The translations under genes were made by a program, and so were the position numbers. A stretch of 64,000 nucleotides of DNA, taken from a candidate division WOR-3 bacterium (GTDB lineage Bacteria; Hydrothermota; Hydrothermia; Hydrothermales; JAJRUZ01). Below are positions 53,364 to 61,338 of this stretch, piece after piece (the first letter of the stretch is position 1; every line of letters begins with the position of its first letter). Below the pieces are notes generated by a model. It was not told the DNA's origin. It was given only the letters and a program-made list of their open reading frames with translations, and did no database searches. Location: positions 124,001 to 188,000 of the forward strand of contig JBDRZL010000002.1 in the NCBI GenBank assembly GCA_039803925.1, given 5' to 3'.

Positions 53364-56021
53364 ATGATTTTCTTTCTTTTAATTACCTTCCTTAATTATG
53401 AAGAAGAAGCACTTATAAAAGATATTCTATCCTATAAATATCTTGAAATTAAAGACCTTTCCTTTGAAAAGGATAAAAGTATATTTACAAATTTAAAGGA
53501 TTCTCTAACCCTCTTTTTTCTTAAAGAACCCCTTAAAATTCCTGAATACGCAGAAAAAACTTTTAAAGATTTTAATTCAGATGAAAGGGAAATTATTGAA
53601 AAAATTTTTAAATTAAAAATCAAAGAAGAAAATTTTGAAAATATCTTAGAAGAAACGATAAATAATTTAAAAAGGGCTAAAGAAATTATCAAAAATTCCT
53701 TTTCAAATATTAAGAAAGAAAAACTTGATACATTGATTTACAATATTACTCTTCTTTTTGAAGATGAAAATGACAAAAATGATGATACTTTATATGCTAT
53801 TTTTGAAAGAGAAAAGGGAAATAAAATTAAGGCAAAAAAATGGAATGAGAAGAAAATTGCAAAATATTTATTAAAAATAAATAGAGAAAAACTCTTTCAA
53901 GGTTTAAAAATTTCCTTTGAAAACTTAATTTTTTTAACCTATTCACTTATAAATGCAGAAAATTTAAGGGATACAGTAATAAAAACAGAGCTCGGGTATA
54001 TAGTGATAAACAGTAAAAGAGAAGATAACATATATAAAGGTGACAGTTTTTTTATTATTGTTGATTTAAAAGGTAATGACAAATATTTAGATAAGGCAGG
54101 TTCCTCAAATTTGTTTTATTCTATACCCTTTTCAATTTTAATCGATAAAGAAGGAAATGATTCTTATATTTCAAATAAAGCACTTTCCATCTGCTCATCC
54201 TTTTTTGGAGTTTCAATTCAATTTGATTTAAAGGGTAATGATTTAAGAAGGGGAAAATTCTTTTCAATTTCTTCATCCTTGTTTGGAATTAGTTTTCTTT
54301 TTGATAAGGAAGGGAATGATATCTATGAATCAGATTTTTTCTCTCAATCTGCTTGCTTCTTTGGAAAATCCTTTTTATTTGATTTTGATGGCAATGACTT
54401 ATATAAGGTAACAGAAAAAGGACAGGCTTTTTCAGGAACATTGGGATTTTCAATTCTTTATGATAGAAAGGGTATGGATTCCTATATAGCCTATGGTAAG
54501 AATTATCATATACCTCTTTTACCTGATGAAACAAGGTCTTTTGCACAGGGGTTTTCTCTTGGTATAAGACCCTATCTTGGTGGTGGTGTTGCTTTTTTAA
54601 TTGATAGAGAAGGAAATGATGTATATTATTCAGAAGTATATGGACAGGGCTCTTCTTACTGGTATGGAACAGGAATTTTAATAGATGGCGAGGGGAATGA
54701 TTTATACCATTTAGCAGAATATGGACAGGGTTCTGGTATTCACTTGGCCTGTGGAGCACTTTTTGATTTAGAAGGTGATGATGAATATATTTCAAGATTT
54801 GGTCCTGCTCAGGGTGAAGGTCATGATTACTCTGTTGGAATGCTTATTGACAAAAAAGGGCATGATACTTATAAAGTTTCAGGAGGTCAAGGAATAGGTT
54901 TAAATACCTCAGTTGGTATATTTATTGATTCAGAAGGAAATGATATTTATGTAACAACTGAAGAATTCGGTCAGGGCGGAGGAAAAATGTCAAGGGGGAA
55001 AATTGGAATAGGTATTTTTATTGACTTAAAAGGAAAGGATTTTTATAAGGGAGAAAATTTAAAAAAAGAACCCTTTTTAATTTCAAAGGGGGAATTTGGC
55101 TTAAGTTATGATCCTGACACAGTTAAAAGTGTTGAACCGGAAGAAGAAGGTATAGATATGGAAATTCCCCTTGATTTAGATATTGATTCTTTATTTAAAC
55201 TTGCTTCTGAATGGGAAGTAGGTAAGTATAAAAAGATTGTTCCAAAGGCAAGAAAAATTTTAGCGCAGAGAAAAGAGGATGCACTTATTTATATTTTTAA
55301 TAATAAAATAAGAACACTTAACAGCTTAGAATTAAGGGCAATTAAGGAAGTTATAAAAGAAAATAAAGAGTTAAGTGCACCCTATATGAGAAAAGCTTTA
55401 AAAGAAAAAAATGATACATCAAAATTGAATATTATCTATCTAACAGGTGAAGCAGAAGTTAAGGAGATGGAAAAGGATTTATGGAAATTGTTAAGAAAAG
55501 AAAAAAGAGATTTATTTAAAGCAAATATAATCTATTCATTATCAAAATTAAAAACAGAAAATTTTGAAGAATTATTTAAATATTTAAATGAAAATAATAC
55601 TGAAATAAAAATATCCCTTATAAGAGCATGCGGAGAAATAAAAAGAAAAAAAATTTTAAAAAAAATAGTTCCCCTGCTACAGGATAAAGATGCTCTTGTT
55701 AGGTTTGGTGCAGAAAAAATTTTAAGGGATAATGTGGATTCTGTAAGGTCTTATTTAATTGATAAAATTAACCAAAAAGCTAGCGATATAACTATATTTC
55801 ATCTTTTAAGGGTTTTTAAAGGAATAAAAGAAATGGATTCTGAGGTAAAAGAAGTTTTTTTAAAATTCTGTGAAAATGAAAATAAAAAAATAAGAGCAGA
55901 AGCTATTGAATCACTATTAAATTTTAAAGATGATGAAGAAATATCAAAAAAATTAAAAGAAATAAAAGAAAAGGAAAAAGAACCTTATATTTTATGGATT
56001 TTTCAAAGTAAAAGTTTTTAA
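53364..56021 (+). CDS. Exported protein with twelve 27-residue GND repeats and HEAT-like C-terminus
   Basis: 885 residues; I do not recognise the family. A hydrophobic N-terminus (MIFFLLITFLNY) may be a short signal; residues 15-200 are helical. At residues 234-560 come twelve repeats with a D-x-x-G-N-D-x-Y core (e.g. VDLKGNDKYLDKA, LIDREGNDVYYSEVYGQGSS, FIDSEGNDIYVTTEEFGQGG) at 234, 261, 288, 314, 341, 367, 414, 441, 468, 496, 522 and 554: period 26-28, one 47-residue gap. Later repeats add a Gly-Gln-Gly turn. This suggests a beta-solenoid, possibly Ca-binding. Residues 610-885 look like HEAT/PBS repeats (e.g. IVPLLQDKDALVRFGAEKIL). Confidence 0.75.
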   Translation: MIFFLLITFLNYEEEALIKDILSYKYLEIKDLSFEKDKSIFTNLKDSLTLFFLKEPLKIPEYAEKTFKDFNSDEREIIEKIFKLKIKEENFENILEETINNLKRAKEIIKNSFSNIKKEKLDTLIYNITLLFEDENDKNDDTLYAIFEREKGNKIKAKKWNEKKIAKYLLKINREKLFQGLKISFENLIFLTYSLINAENLRDTVIKTELGYIVINSKREDNIYKGDSFFIIVDLKGNDKYLDKAGSSNLFYSIPFSILIDKEGNDSYISNKALSICSSFFGVSIQFDLKGNDLRRGKFFSISSSLFGISFLFDKEGNDIYESDFFSQSACFFGKSFLFDFDGNDLYKVTEKGQAFSGTLGFSILYDRKGMDSYIAYGKNYHIPLLPDETRSFAQGFSLGIRPYLGGGVAFLIDREGNDVYYSEVYGQGSSYWYGTGILIDGEGNDLYHLAEYGQGSGIHLACGALFDLEGDDEYISRFGPAQGEGHDYSVGMLIDKKGHDTYKVSGGQGIGLNTSVGIFIDSEGNDIYVTTEEFGQGGGKMSRGKIGIGIFIDLKGKDFYKGENLKKEPFLISKGEFGLSYDPDTVKSVEPEEEGIDMEIPLDLDIDSLFKLASEWEVGKYKKIVPKARKILAQRKEDALIYIFNNKIRTLNSLELRAIKEVIKENKELSAPYMRKALKEKNDTSKLNIIYLTGEAEVKEMEKDLWKLLRKEKRDLFKANIIYSLSKLKTENFEELFKYLNENNTEIKISLIRACGEIKRKKILKKIVPLLQDKDALVRFGAEKILRDNVDSVRSYLIDKINQKASDITIFHLLRVFKGIKEMDSEVKEVFLKFCENENKKIRAEAIESLLNFKDDEEISKKLKEIKEKEKEPYILWIFQSKSF

Positions 56022-56945
56022 ATCTTCAAGGTATTTACCCTGGAAACTCTCCCTTTTCTCCAGTTCCCTTTCAATTTTATTTAATACAATCATTTTATTT
56101 TTACACCAATCAGGTGCAACTAACAAATTAAAAGGAGCTTCACCTGTTAATCTTGCGATTAATATATTTTCTTCCAGTCTTTCAATAAAATCACATGCAG
56201 CATTTATATACTCCTCCATTTCAAGGGGTTTATACTTTCCTTCCCTGTACCAATTCTCAAGTTCAGTATATTTAACGATATGCAAGGGATGAATTTTAAC
56301 TCCGTCAATTTTCAATTTATTTAAAAAAAAAGCTGTATTCATCCAGTCATCATATGTATCACCGGGAAGACCTATTATAACATGAGCCATAACCCTAATA
56401 TTTTTTTCCTTTAATTTAAAAACAGCTTCCTCAAAATTTTTAACATTGTGCCCCCTTTTTGTTATTTCCATTGTTTTATCATTTGCTGATTGAAGACCCA
56501 GTTCAACCCACAAATAAGTTTTCTTATTAAGTTCATAAAGAAGTTCCAAAACTTCATCTCCTACGGTATCACTTCTTGTTCCAATTGAAATTCCAACAAT
56601 ATCAGGATGGGTGTTTAATGCTTCATAATAAACTTTTCTCATGAATTCTATATCACCATAAGTATTTGTGAAGGCTTGAAAATAAACAATGAATTTATTA
56701 ACCTTTCTTCTATTTCTAATTATTTCCATACCCTTTAAAATCTGTTCTTTTAAAGGCACTTTTCTTCTTGCTGTTTCAGGGACAAAAGAGGGGTTATAGC
56801 AGTAAATACACTTCGCCTGTGGTGGACATTTAAAACCTGCATCCACTGAAATTTTCCAAACTTTTTCTCCGAAAAGATTCTTAAGATGTTCTGAAAATTT
56901 ATTATACCTTAAATTATAATCAAAAAATTTAACAATATCTTTCAT
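55992..56945 (-). CDS. Radical SAM protein, TIGR01212/YhcC-like family
   Basis: 317 residues from ATG 56945. Cluster motif: ISVDAGFKCPPQAKCIYCYN (Cys-x5-Cys-x2-Cys) after GEKVWKISV. Then YFQAFTNTYGDIEFMRKVYY, VGISIGTRSDTVGDEVLELL, YLWVELGLQSANDKTMEITK, and MAHVIIGLPGDTYDDWMNTA, typical of TIGR01212. It probably modifies tRNA or a small substrate; unknown. An in-frame ATG at 56966 would overlap rmlB further. It overlaps the RmlB-like gene by ATGA and the plus-strand repeat-protein gene by 30 nt at the 3' end. Confidence 0.88.
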   Translation of the reverse strand: MKDIVKFFDYNLRYNKFSEHLKNLFGEKVWKISVDAGFKCPPQAKCIYCYNPSFVPETARRKVPLKEQILKGMEIIRNRRKVNKFIVYFQAFTNTYGDIEFMRKVYYEALNTHPDIVGISIGTRSDTVGDEVLELLYELNKKTYLWVELGLQSANDKTMEITKRGHNVKNFEEAVFKLKEKNIRVMAHVIIGLPGDTYDDWMNTAFFLNKLKIDGVKIHPLHIVKYTELENWYREGKYKPLEMEEYINAACDFIERLEENILIARLTGEAPFNLLVAPDWCKNKMIVLNKIERELEKRESFQGKYLEDLKTFTLKNP

Positions 56946-58090
56946 TTTCGCAATCTGCTGTACCACTTTTCCAAAAAATTCTTAACTTTCTTATTTAAGA
57001 GTAATTCTTTATAAAAATTAAAATTTTCCTTATAAAATTCAAAGGTTTTTTTAAGAGCATCTTTAAATTTCCATTCAGGCTTAAAACCAAGTTCAAATAT
57101 TTTCTTGCCATCCATTGAATATCTCCTGTCATGACCAGGTCTATCCTTAATAAACTCAATGCCTTCCTCTTTATTTAATCCTCCTAATTTACATATAAGT
57201 TCAGCGAGCCTGATATTTTTTATTTCGGTGCTACCAGGTATGTTATACTCCTCACCAATTTTACCCTTTTTATAAACAAGGTATATAGCCCTTACTGCAT
57301 CTTCTATATAAATCCAGCTTCTTTTCTGATTTCCATCTCCATAGAGGGGAATTTTTTCTTTCATCAACACCTTCATAATAGAAAGGGGTATAAATTTTTC
57401 AGGAAACTGTCTTTCTCCAAAAACATTAGCAGGTCTTACTATGATTGCAGGTATTCTGTAAGTTTTATAATAAGAATAAACAATCCTGTCAGCACTTGCC
57501 TTACTTGCAGAATAAGGGCTTGAGGGATAAAAAGGGTGATTTTCTTTTGCTTTTCCTTTCAAAATTTCTCCATAAACTTCATCTGTTGATATATGTATAA
57601 ACTTTCCCTTTTCTCCGTGAATTTCTCTGAAAATATCAATTAAAAAGTAAGTCCCCAGTATATCTGTAAAAATGAATCTATGTGGATAAAGAATTGACCT
57701 ATCAACATGGGTTTCTGCAGCAAAATGAAAAATATTATTTGAGTATTTCATAACAAGTTTTAATGGCTTTACATTTGTAACGGAAGCTACAAGAAGAAAA
57801 ATCTTTCCCTCACCTTCAAGAAATTTTTTTATTTCTTTTTCCAGATCTTTTTCTTTCAGAACTTTATAATTACTTTTTATAAAATTTTTTTCAACCTTGT
57901 AAATATCCTTACCAAAGCCAGCATAAAATATATTTTCCTCATTAAGGTAGGGATAAAGATTAAAAGGGTGGCCTGAATATTCAAGAGAATCATAGACAAT
58001 TATTTTTGCATCCTTTTCCTTTTTTATCAAATATCTCACAAAATTAGAACCAATAAAACCAGCTCCACCTGTTACAAGGTAAATATTCAT
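56942..58090 (-). CDS. RmlB-like NAD-dependent sugar epimerase/dehydratase
   Basis: 382 residues, extended SDR. YLVTGGAGFIGSNFVRYLIK (Rossmann), IFHFAAETHVDRSILYPHRF, FIHISTDEVYGEILKGKA, YSASKASADRIVYSYYKTYR (Tyr-Lys catalytic), RPANVFGERQFPEKFIPLSI, and GDGNQKRSWIYIEDAVRAIY. This matches dTDP-glucose 4,6-dehydratase in layout, but ~40 extra residues lie between SLEYSGHPFNLYPYLNEENI and FHFAAE, so substrate specificity is uncertain and I give no symbol. It would supply a deoxysugar precursor for surface glycans. 4-nt overlap with the ABC gene. Confidence 0.85.
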   Translation of the reverse strand: MNIYLVTGGAGFIGSNFVRYLIKKEKDAKIIVYDSLEYSGHPFNLYPYLNEENIFYAGFGKDIYKVEKNFIKSNYKVLKEKDLEKEIKKFLEGEGKIFLLVASVTNVKPLKLVMKYSNNIFHFAAETHVDRSILYPHRFIFTDILGTYFLIDIFREIHGEKGKFIHISTDEVYGEILKGKAKENHPFYPSSPYSASKASADRIVYSYYKTYRIPAIIVRPANVFGERQFPEKFIPLSIMKVLMKEKIPLYGDGNQKRSWIYIEDAVRAIYLVYKKGKIGEEYNIPGSTEIKNIRLAELICKLGGLNKEEGIEFIKDRPGHDRRYSMDGKKIFELGFKPEWKFKDALKKTFEFYKENFNFYKELLLNKKVKNFLEKWYSRLRK

Positions 58091-58827
58091 CTATAAAAGA
58101 TAAAATTTTCTCCTTCTAAATTAAAAATTTTAACATTAAAACCAAGATATTCACTAATAATTTCTTTTTTCTCAAAAATTTTATTTTTTTCCACAAAAAG
58201 CGTATTTCCATTTTCTTTTAGAAAAAGAAAATAATCAGAAAATTTAATAGCAATATTAATATCATGTATTACAAAAATTAAATTTTTATTTTCTCTTTTA
58301 AGAATATTCTTCATAATATCAAAAATTAAAAAGGTATTTTCAAAATCAAGATGAAGACTTGGCTCATCAAGAAGAATAAGTTCAGGGTCCTTAACAAGAG
58401 ATCTTGCAAGAAGAACCTTTTGTTTCTGACCACCTGAAAGTTCTGAAAACTTTTTATTTTTTAATTCATAAATATCAAAAATTCTTAAAAAATAATCTAA
58501 CTTTTCTTTATCAACTTTTGTATAAGGATAAAAACCGAGTTCAACCATTTCATAAACTGTAAAAGGAACATCAGATTCATAAAATTGGGGTAAATAGGAA
58601 ATTTTTTTTGCTCTTTCAAAAGGATCCATTTTAAAAATATTCTTTCCATCAAAATTAATCTCACCTTTTAAGGGTTTTAATATACCGGAAAGAACCCTTA
58701 AAAGTGTAGTTTTACCTGTTCCATTTTTCCCAAGAATTGAAAGAATTTCACCCTTTTTTAAATAAAAGGAGACCCCCCTTAATACAGGGGGGTCTTTATA
58801 ACCGGCGTAAATAGATTTTACCTCAAT
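58087..58827 (-). CDS. ABC transporter ATPase (iron-siderophore/B12 type) with apparent ATT start
   Basis: 246 residues. Walker A: SILGKNGTGKTTLLRVLSG; Q-loop ISYLPQFYESDVPFT; signature LSGGQKQKVLLARSL; Walker B LILLDEPSLHLD; H-loop FVIHDINIAIKFSDYF. The FecE/BtuD-like class is inferred from the ISYLPQ and HDIN patterns. The first in-frame ATG is 58629, which would remove Walker A. Upstream the frame reads EVKSIYAGYKDPPVLRG, as for a normal ABC N-terminus, and the only start-like codon is ATT 58827, overlapping the previous stop. No permease or binding protein is nearby. Confidence 0.85.
   Translation of the reverse strand: MEVKSIYAGYKDPPVLRGVSFYLKKGEILSILGKNGTGKTTLLRVLSGILKPLKGEINFDGKNIFKMDPFERAKKISYLPQFYESDVPFTVYEMVELGFYPYTKVDKEKLDYFLRIFDIYELKNKKFSELSGGQKQKVLLARSLVKDPELILLDEPSLHLDFENTFLIFDIMKNILKRENKNLIFVIHDINIAIKFSDYFLFLKENGNTLFVEKNKIFEKKEIISEYLGFNVKIFNLEGENFIFYR
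58771..58794 (-). promoter_or_regulatory. 9-bp GC-rich hairpin near the 5' end of the ABC gene
   Basis: Arms GACCCCCCT and AGGGGGGTC with a 6-nt loop, 33 nt into the gene and very stable for this AT-rich DNA. On the minus strand TCCTTTTATTT follows, so it could terminate or slow transcription. It encodes KDPPVLRGV. Confidence 0.55.
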
Positions 58828-59117
58828 CTTGATTTTGGTTTTATCCTTTGTATATCCCTTTGTCTTTCAGATTCTTTTTTATTATCTTCAGTTTTTTCCT
58901 TGTAAGGAGCGTAAAATTTTCCTTCCCTATCCCTTAATCTTTTAAAGAATCTATCAGTTATTCCGTCACCATCTCTATCAAGGGTATCTCTTTTAACCTT
59001 ATAAATTATTTCACTTTTGAGTTCCACCCTTTTAGATTTTGATGATTCTGACTTTTTATTAATCTCTATTGAATGAAGTAGAAAAGGTAAAATAAGTAAA
59101 ATTAAAATTTTTTTCAT
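58818..59117 (-). CDS. Small exported protein with EF-hand-like DxDxDG motif
   Basis: 99 residues. Signal peptide MKKILILLILPFLLHSIE, then a charged chain with DTLDRDGDGITDRFFKRLRD resembling a calcium-binding DxDxDG loop, and a basic tail (ERQRDIQRIKPKSRLR). No known domain beyond that. It overlaps the DUF4384 gene by 4 nt and its stop overlaps the ATT start of the ABC gene. It may be a secreted partner of the neighbouring exported proteins. Confidence 0.6.
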   Translation of the reverse strand: MKKILILLILPFLLHSIEINKKSESSKSKRVELKSEIIYKVKRDTLDRDGDGITDRFFKRLRDREGKFYAPYKEKTEDNKKESERQRDIQRIKPKSRLR

Positions 59118-60298
59118 CTCCTTGTCCTTTTTGTTCCTGATTTATTTTGAGGTAAAACTCCGCCTTTTTTCAATTCAGTTTCAAACTTTTCCCTGTGAAT
59201 TCTGGTTTCTTGTTCTCTTTGAATTCTACTTTCTCTTTCCTTTCTTAATTCCTGGCTTTTTATAGGAGTAGTAACTCTTTTTCTGTAATCCTCTGATTCT
59301 TCCTTTTCCATCTCTTTATTTTCTTTTACCTTTCTGATATCTGACTCATAAATATTTTTTCCTTCATATTCCTTATATTCCCTTTTCCTTTCAACTTCAG
59401 TTTCCCTGATTCTTTTTTGTTCATGTTCTGGTTTAGTCTTTATTTCTCCTTTAGATTCCCTTATTCTTTCTTTTTCATAACTCCTTTTAACTTCTTGTTC
59501 TTTAACTAAATCCCTTACAGGTTTACCTTCAACAATTCCTATCTCTCTTACCCTTATCCTTGTTTCTTTTTCTACCTCCTGTAGACGACTTCTCTTTTCA
59601 GGTGTAATTTCTTTTGTAAATTCCCATCTTGTTCTTATTCTGTATCTGGGAGGTGCATATTTTATATACCTTGGAACATAAATATATCTATATTCATAAA
59701 CCCTTATTTCATATAATGGACAGAAATCAAAATAAAAGTGAATAAAAACATGGGGATGATGGCAATCGTAACAATACCATGGTGCCGGATGATATACATA
59801 ATACCTTGGAATTATATAATAACTTGTCCATGCGCCAAAATAAACCCTTGGGAACCAGAAGGGTGGTCTGAAACTGAAAACGAGAGCAAATCTTATATCA
59901 TCATAATCATAATATATATAAGATTCAGGTGGTAAAGGTTCAAAACAATCAAGGGGCATATCATAAATTGGATAAGGAACAACAACTGCATAAATATATT
60001 CAATACCTGGATCATAAGAAGAAGTCCATTCAATATCATCGTAAAAATCATCGGGTAAAACATAATGGACACCTGCATGTATGTATACAGGTTTTCCGGC
60101 AGGAAATATTAATTTAGTTCTTCCATTTGGGTCAATATTATATAAGTAAAGATAACCATCTACTTTTGAAATAACATTAATTTTTAATCTTTCACCAGCT
60201 GTATATATAGACTTTGGACCACCTTCAACCCAGACATCCACCATTCCTGCCTTTAAGGCAAGGAATTGGATAGCTAATATTAAAATTAACTTTTTCAT
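59114..60298 (-). CDS. DUF4384-like exported protein with Tyr/Pro-rich core and Arg/Glu-rich tail
   Basis: 394 residues. Signal peptide to about Ala17. Residues 20-120 fit DUF4384: VDVWVEGGPKSIYTAGERLK, GYLYLYNIDPNGRTKLIFPA, IHAGVHYVLPDDF. Residues 120-225 are extremely Tyr/Pro-rich (YIIPRYYVYHPAPWYCYDCH, IRVYEYRYIYVPRYIKYAPP). From 230 to the end the chain is mainly Glu, Arg and Lys, likely helical or coiled (RIRETEVERKREYKEYEG). Low-complexity tails like this suggest surface or envelope attachment. Preceded by a strong Shine-Dalgarno (AAGGAGG). Confidence 0.7.
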   Translation of the reverse strand: MKKLILILAIQFLALKAGMVDVWVEGGPKSIYTAGERLKINVISKVDGYLYLYNIDPNGRTKLIFPAGKPVYIHAGVHYVLPDDFYDDIEWTSSYDPGIEYIYAVVVPYPIYDMPLDCFEPLPPESYIYYDYDDIRFALVFSFRPPFWFPRVYFGAWTSYYIIPRYYVYHPAPWYCYDCHHPHVFIHFYFDFCPLYEIRVYEYRYIYVPRYIKYAPPRYRIRTRWEFTKEITPEKRSRLQEVEKETRIRVREIGIVEGKPVRDLVKEQEVKRSYEKERIRESKGEIKTKPEHEQKRIRETEVERKREYKEYEGKNIYESDIRKVKENKEMEKEESEDYRKRVTTPIKSQELRKERESRIQREQETRIHREKFETELKKGGVLPQNKSGTKRTRR

Positions 60299-60309
60299 TT
60301 AATACCTCC

Positions 60310-61128
60310 TTATTTAATTTTAAGGGATTTTAACCCTTCAGAGGGTAAAGAAAGCTCCCTATTTCCCTCATCTATTTGATAAGCCCACTCAAAAACTAAT
60401 CTATTATCTAAACTTAAAATTCTTATTTTTGCAAAATGATTATACCTTGTCCAGAAAACATAAATATGACCTTCAATTGCTTCAAGAACACCTATTTTTG
60501 ACCATCCGTATAAAGGTGCATAACTTATCTCATCAAAACTTTCAGCATACCCCATATCCTGAATCCATGTAAGTGTATCCGGTACAATTATATAGCCTAC
60601 TTTATCTGAGGTATCGTATTTATAATAAAAATCACAGTTTGGAGATAAATAGGAACATACAGCCTGATTTAAAAAATCAAATCCAGAAAAATCAGGATAA
60701 ATAAGATAACTCCACACAACATCCTCACCATCAGGTCTTGGAGTATCAAACACTACTTCAGGGGAAAGGTCTGACTCATTCCCTGCCGTATCATAAGCGG
60801 ATACAGCATAATAGTAAGTTATTCCATTTTGCACATTATAATCAATAAAACTTGTTTTAGAGGGGGGTAGATTTGCAATTTTTTCATAAGGTCCTTCATA
60901 GGAAAAACCCCTCCACACATAGTATCCTGCAAGGTCTTTTTCAGTATTAGGAATAAAGTAAAGATAAACTTTCTGGTCACCAGTAACAGAATAAAGTCCT
61001 CTTGGTGCTGAAGGTGGTATAGTATCAATTTCAACAGGGTAATTAGTATAAATATTTTCTTCTTTTATTATGCATCCCCATAAAAGGGGAATCAGAGTAA
61101 TTATAAAGAGTATTTTTATTTTTCCCAT
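60310..61128 (-). CDS. Fibronectin type III lipoprotein
   Basis: 272 residues. Lipoprotein signal ending LLWGC (MGKIKILFIITLIPLLWGCI). One FnIII domain at ~35-130: PPSAPRGLYSVTGDQKVYLY, DLAGYYVWRGFSYEGPYEKI, GITYYYAVSAYDTAGNESDL. The rest is a beta-rich domain of unknown type (WSYLIYPDFSGFDFLNQAVC, GWSKIGVLEAIEGHIYVFWT). Faces the outside of the cell. 11 nt before the DUF4384 gene, so likely one operon of surface proteins. The end of its coding sequence contains a T-arm-like element. Confidence 0.75.
   Translation of the reverse strand: MGKIKILFIITLIPLLWGCIIKEENIYTNYPVEIDTIPPSAPRGLYSVTGDQKVYLYFIPNTEKDLAGYYVWRGFSYEGPYEKIANLPPSKTSFIDYNVQNGITYYYAVSAYDTAGNESDLSPEVVFDTPRPDGEDVVWSYLIYPDFSGFDFLNQAVCSYLSPNCDFYYKYDTSDKVGYIIVPDTLTWIQDMGYAESFDEISYAPLYGWSKIGVLEAIEGHIYVFWTRYNHFAKIRILSLDNRLVFEWAYQIDEGNRELSLPSEGLKSLKIK
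60324..60336 (-). promoter_or_regulatory. T-arm-like element upstream of the DUF4384-like gene
   Basis: Minus strand: GGGTTAAAATCCC, inside the last codons of the FnIII lipoprotein gene and 25 nt before the next ATG. A CCC (CCCTCTGAAGGG) lies just upstream, giving the same CCC/GGG/CCC arrangement as at metK and sdhA. Coding overlap weakens the case. Confidence 0.35.
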
Positions 61129-61190
61129 TTCAAACCTCCTTTTTCAATTTACAAAAATGCAATTTCTATTCCAAATAAAAATAAGAAAAA

Positions 61191-61220
61191 TTGCACATTA
61201 TAAGTTCAAAAGGGTATAAT
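61191..61220 (+). promoter_or_regulatory. Predicted promoter of tRNA-Leu and ferredoxin gene
   Basis: TTGCAC (61191-61196), 18 nt spacer, TATAAT (61215-61220), 16 nt before tRNA-Leu. The ferredoxin gene 18 nt beyond the tRNA probably shares the transcript. Confidence 0.6.
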
Positions 61221-61236
61221 TTTTATTCAAAAAATT

Positions 61237-61320
61237 GCCGGAGTGGCGGAACGGAAGACGCGGCGGACTCAAAATCCGCTCTCCGTTAAGGAGGTGAGGG
61301 TTCAAATCCCTCCTCCGGCA
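61237..61320 (+). tRNA. tRNA-Leu (anticodon CAA)
   Basis: 84 nt with a long variable arm, as for Leu. Acceptor GCCGGAG pairs with CTCCGGC. Anticodon stem GCGGA/TCCGC and loop CTCAAAA give anticodon CAA (codon TTG). T-arm GAGGGTTCAAATCCCTC, discriminator A. CCA not encoded. Confidence 0.95.
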
Positions 61321-61338
61321 TGAAATAAGGAGGGAATA

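Noticed and set aside
53364-56021. RTX-type calcium-binding toxin
   Set aside because: The repeats are 27 residues with a single GND core, not the GGxGxDxUx nonapeptides, and there is no C-terminal type I secretion signal.
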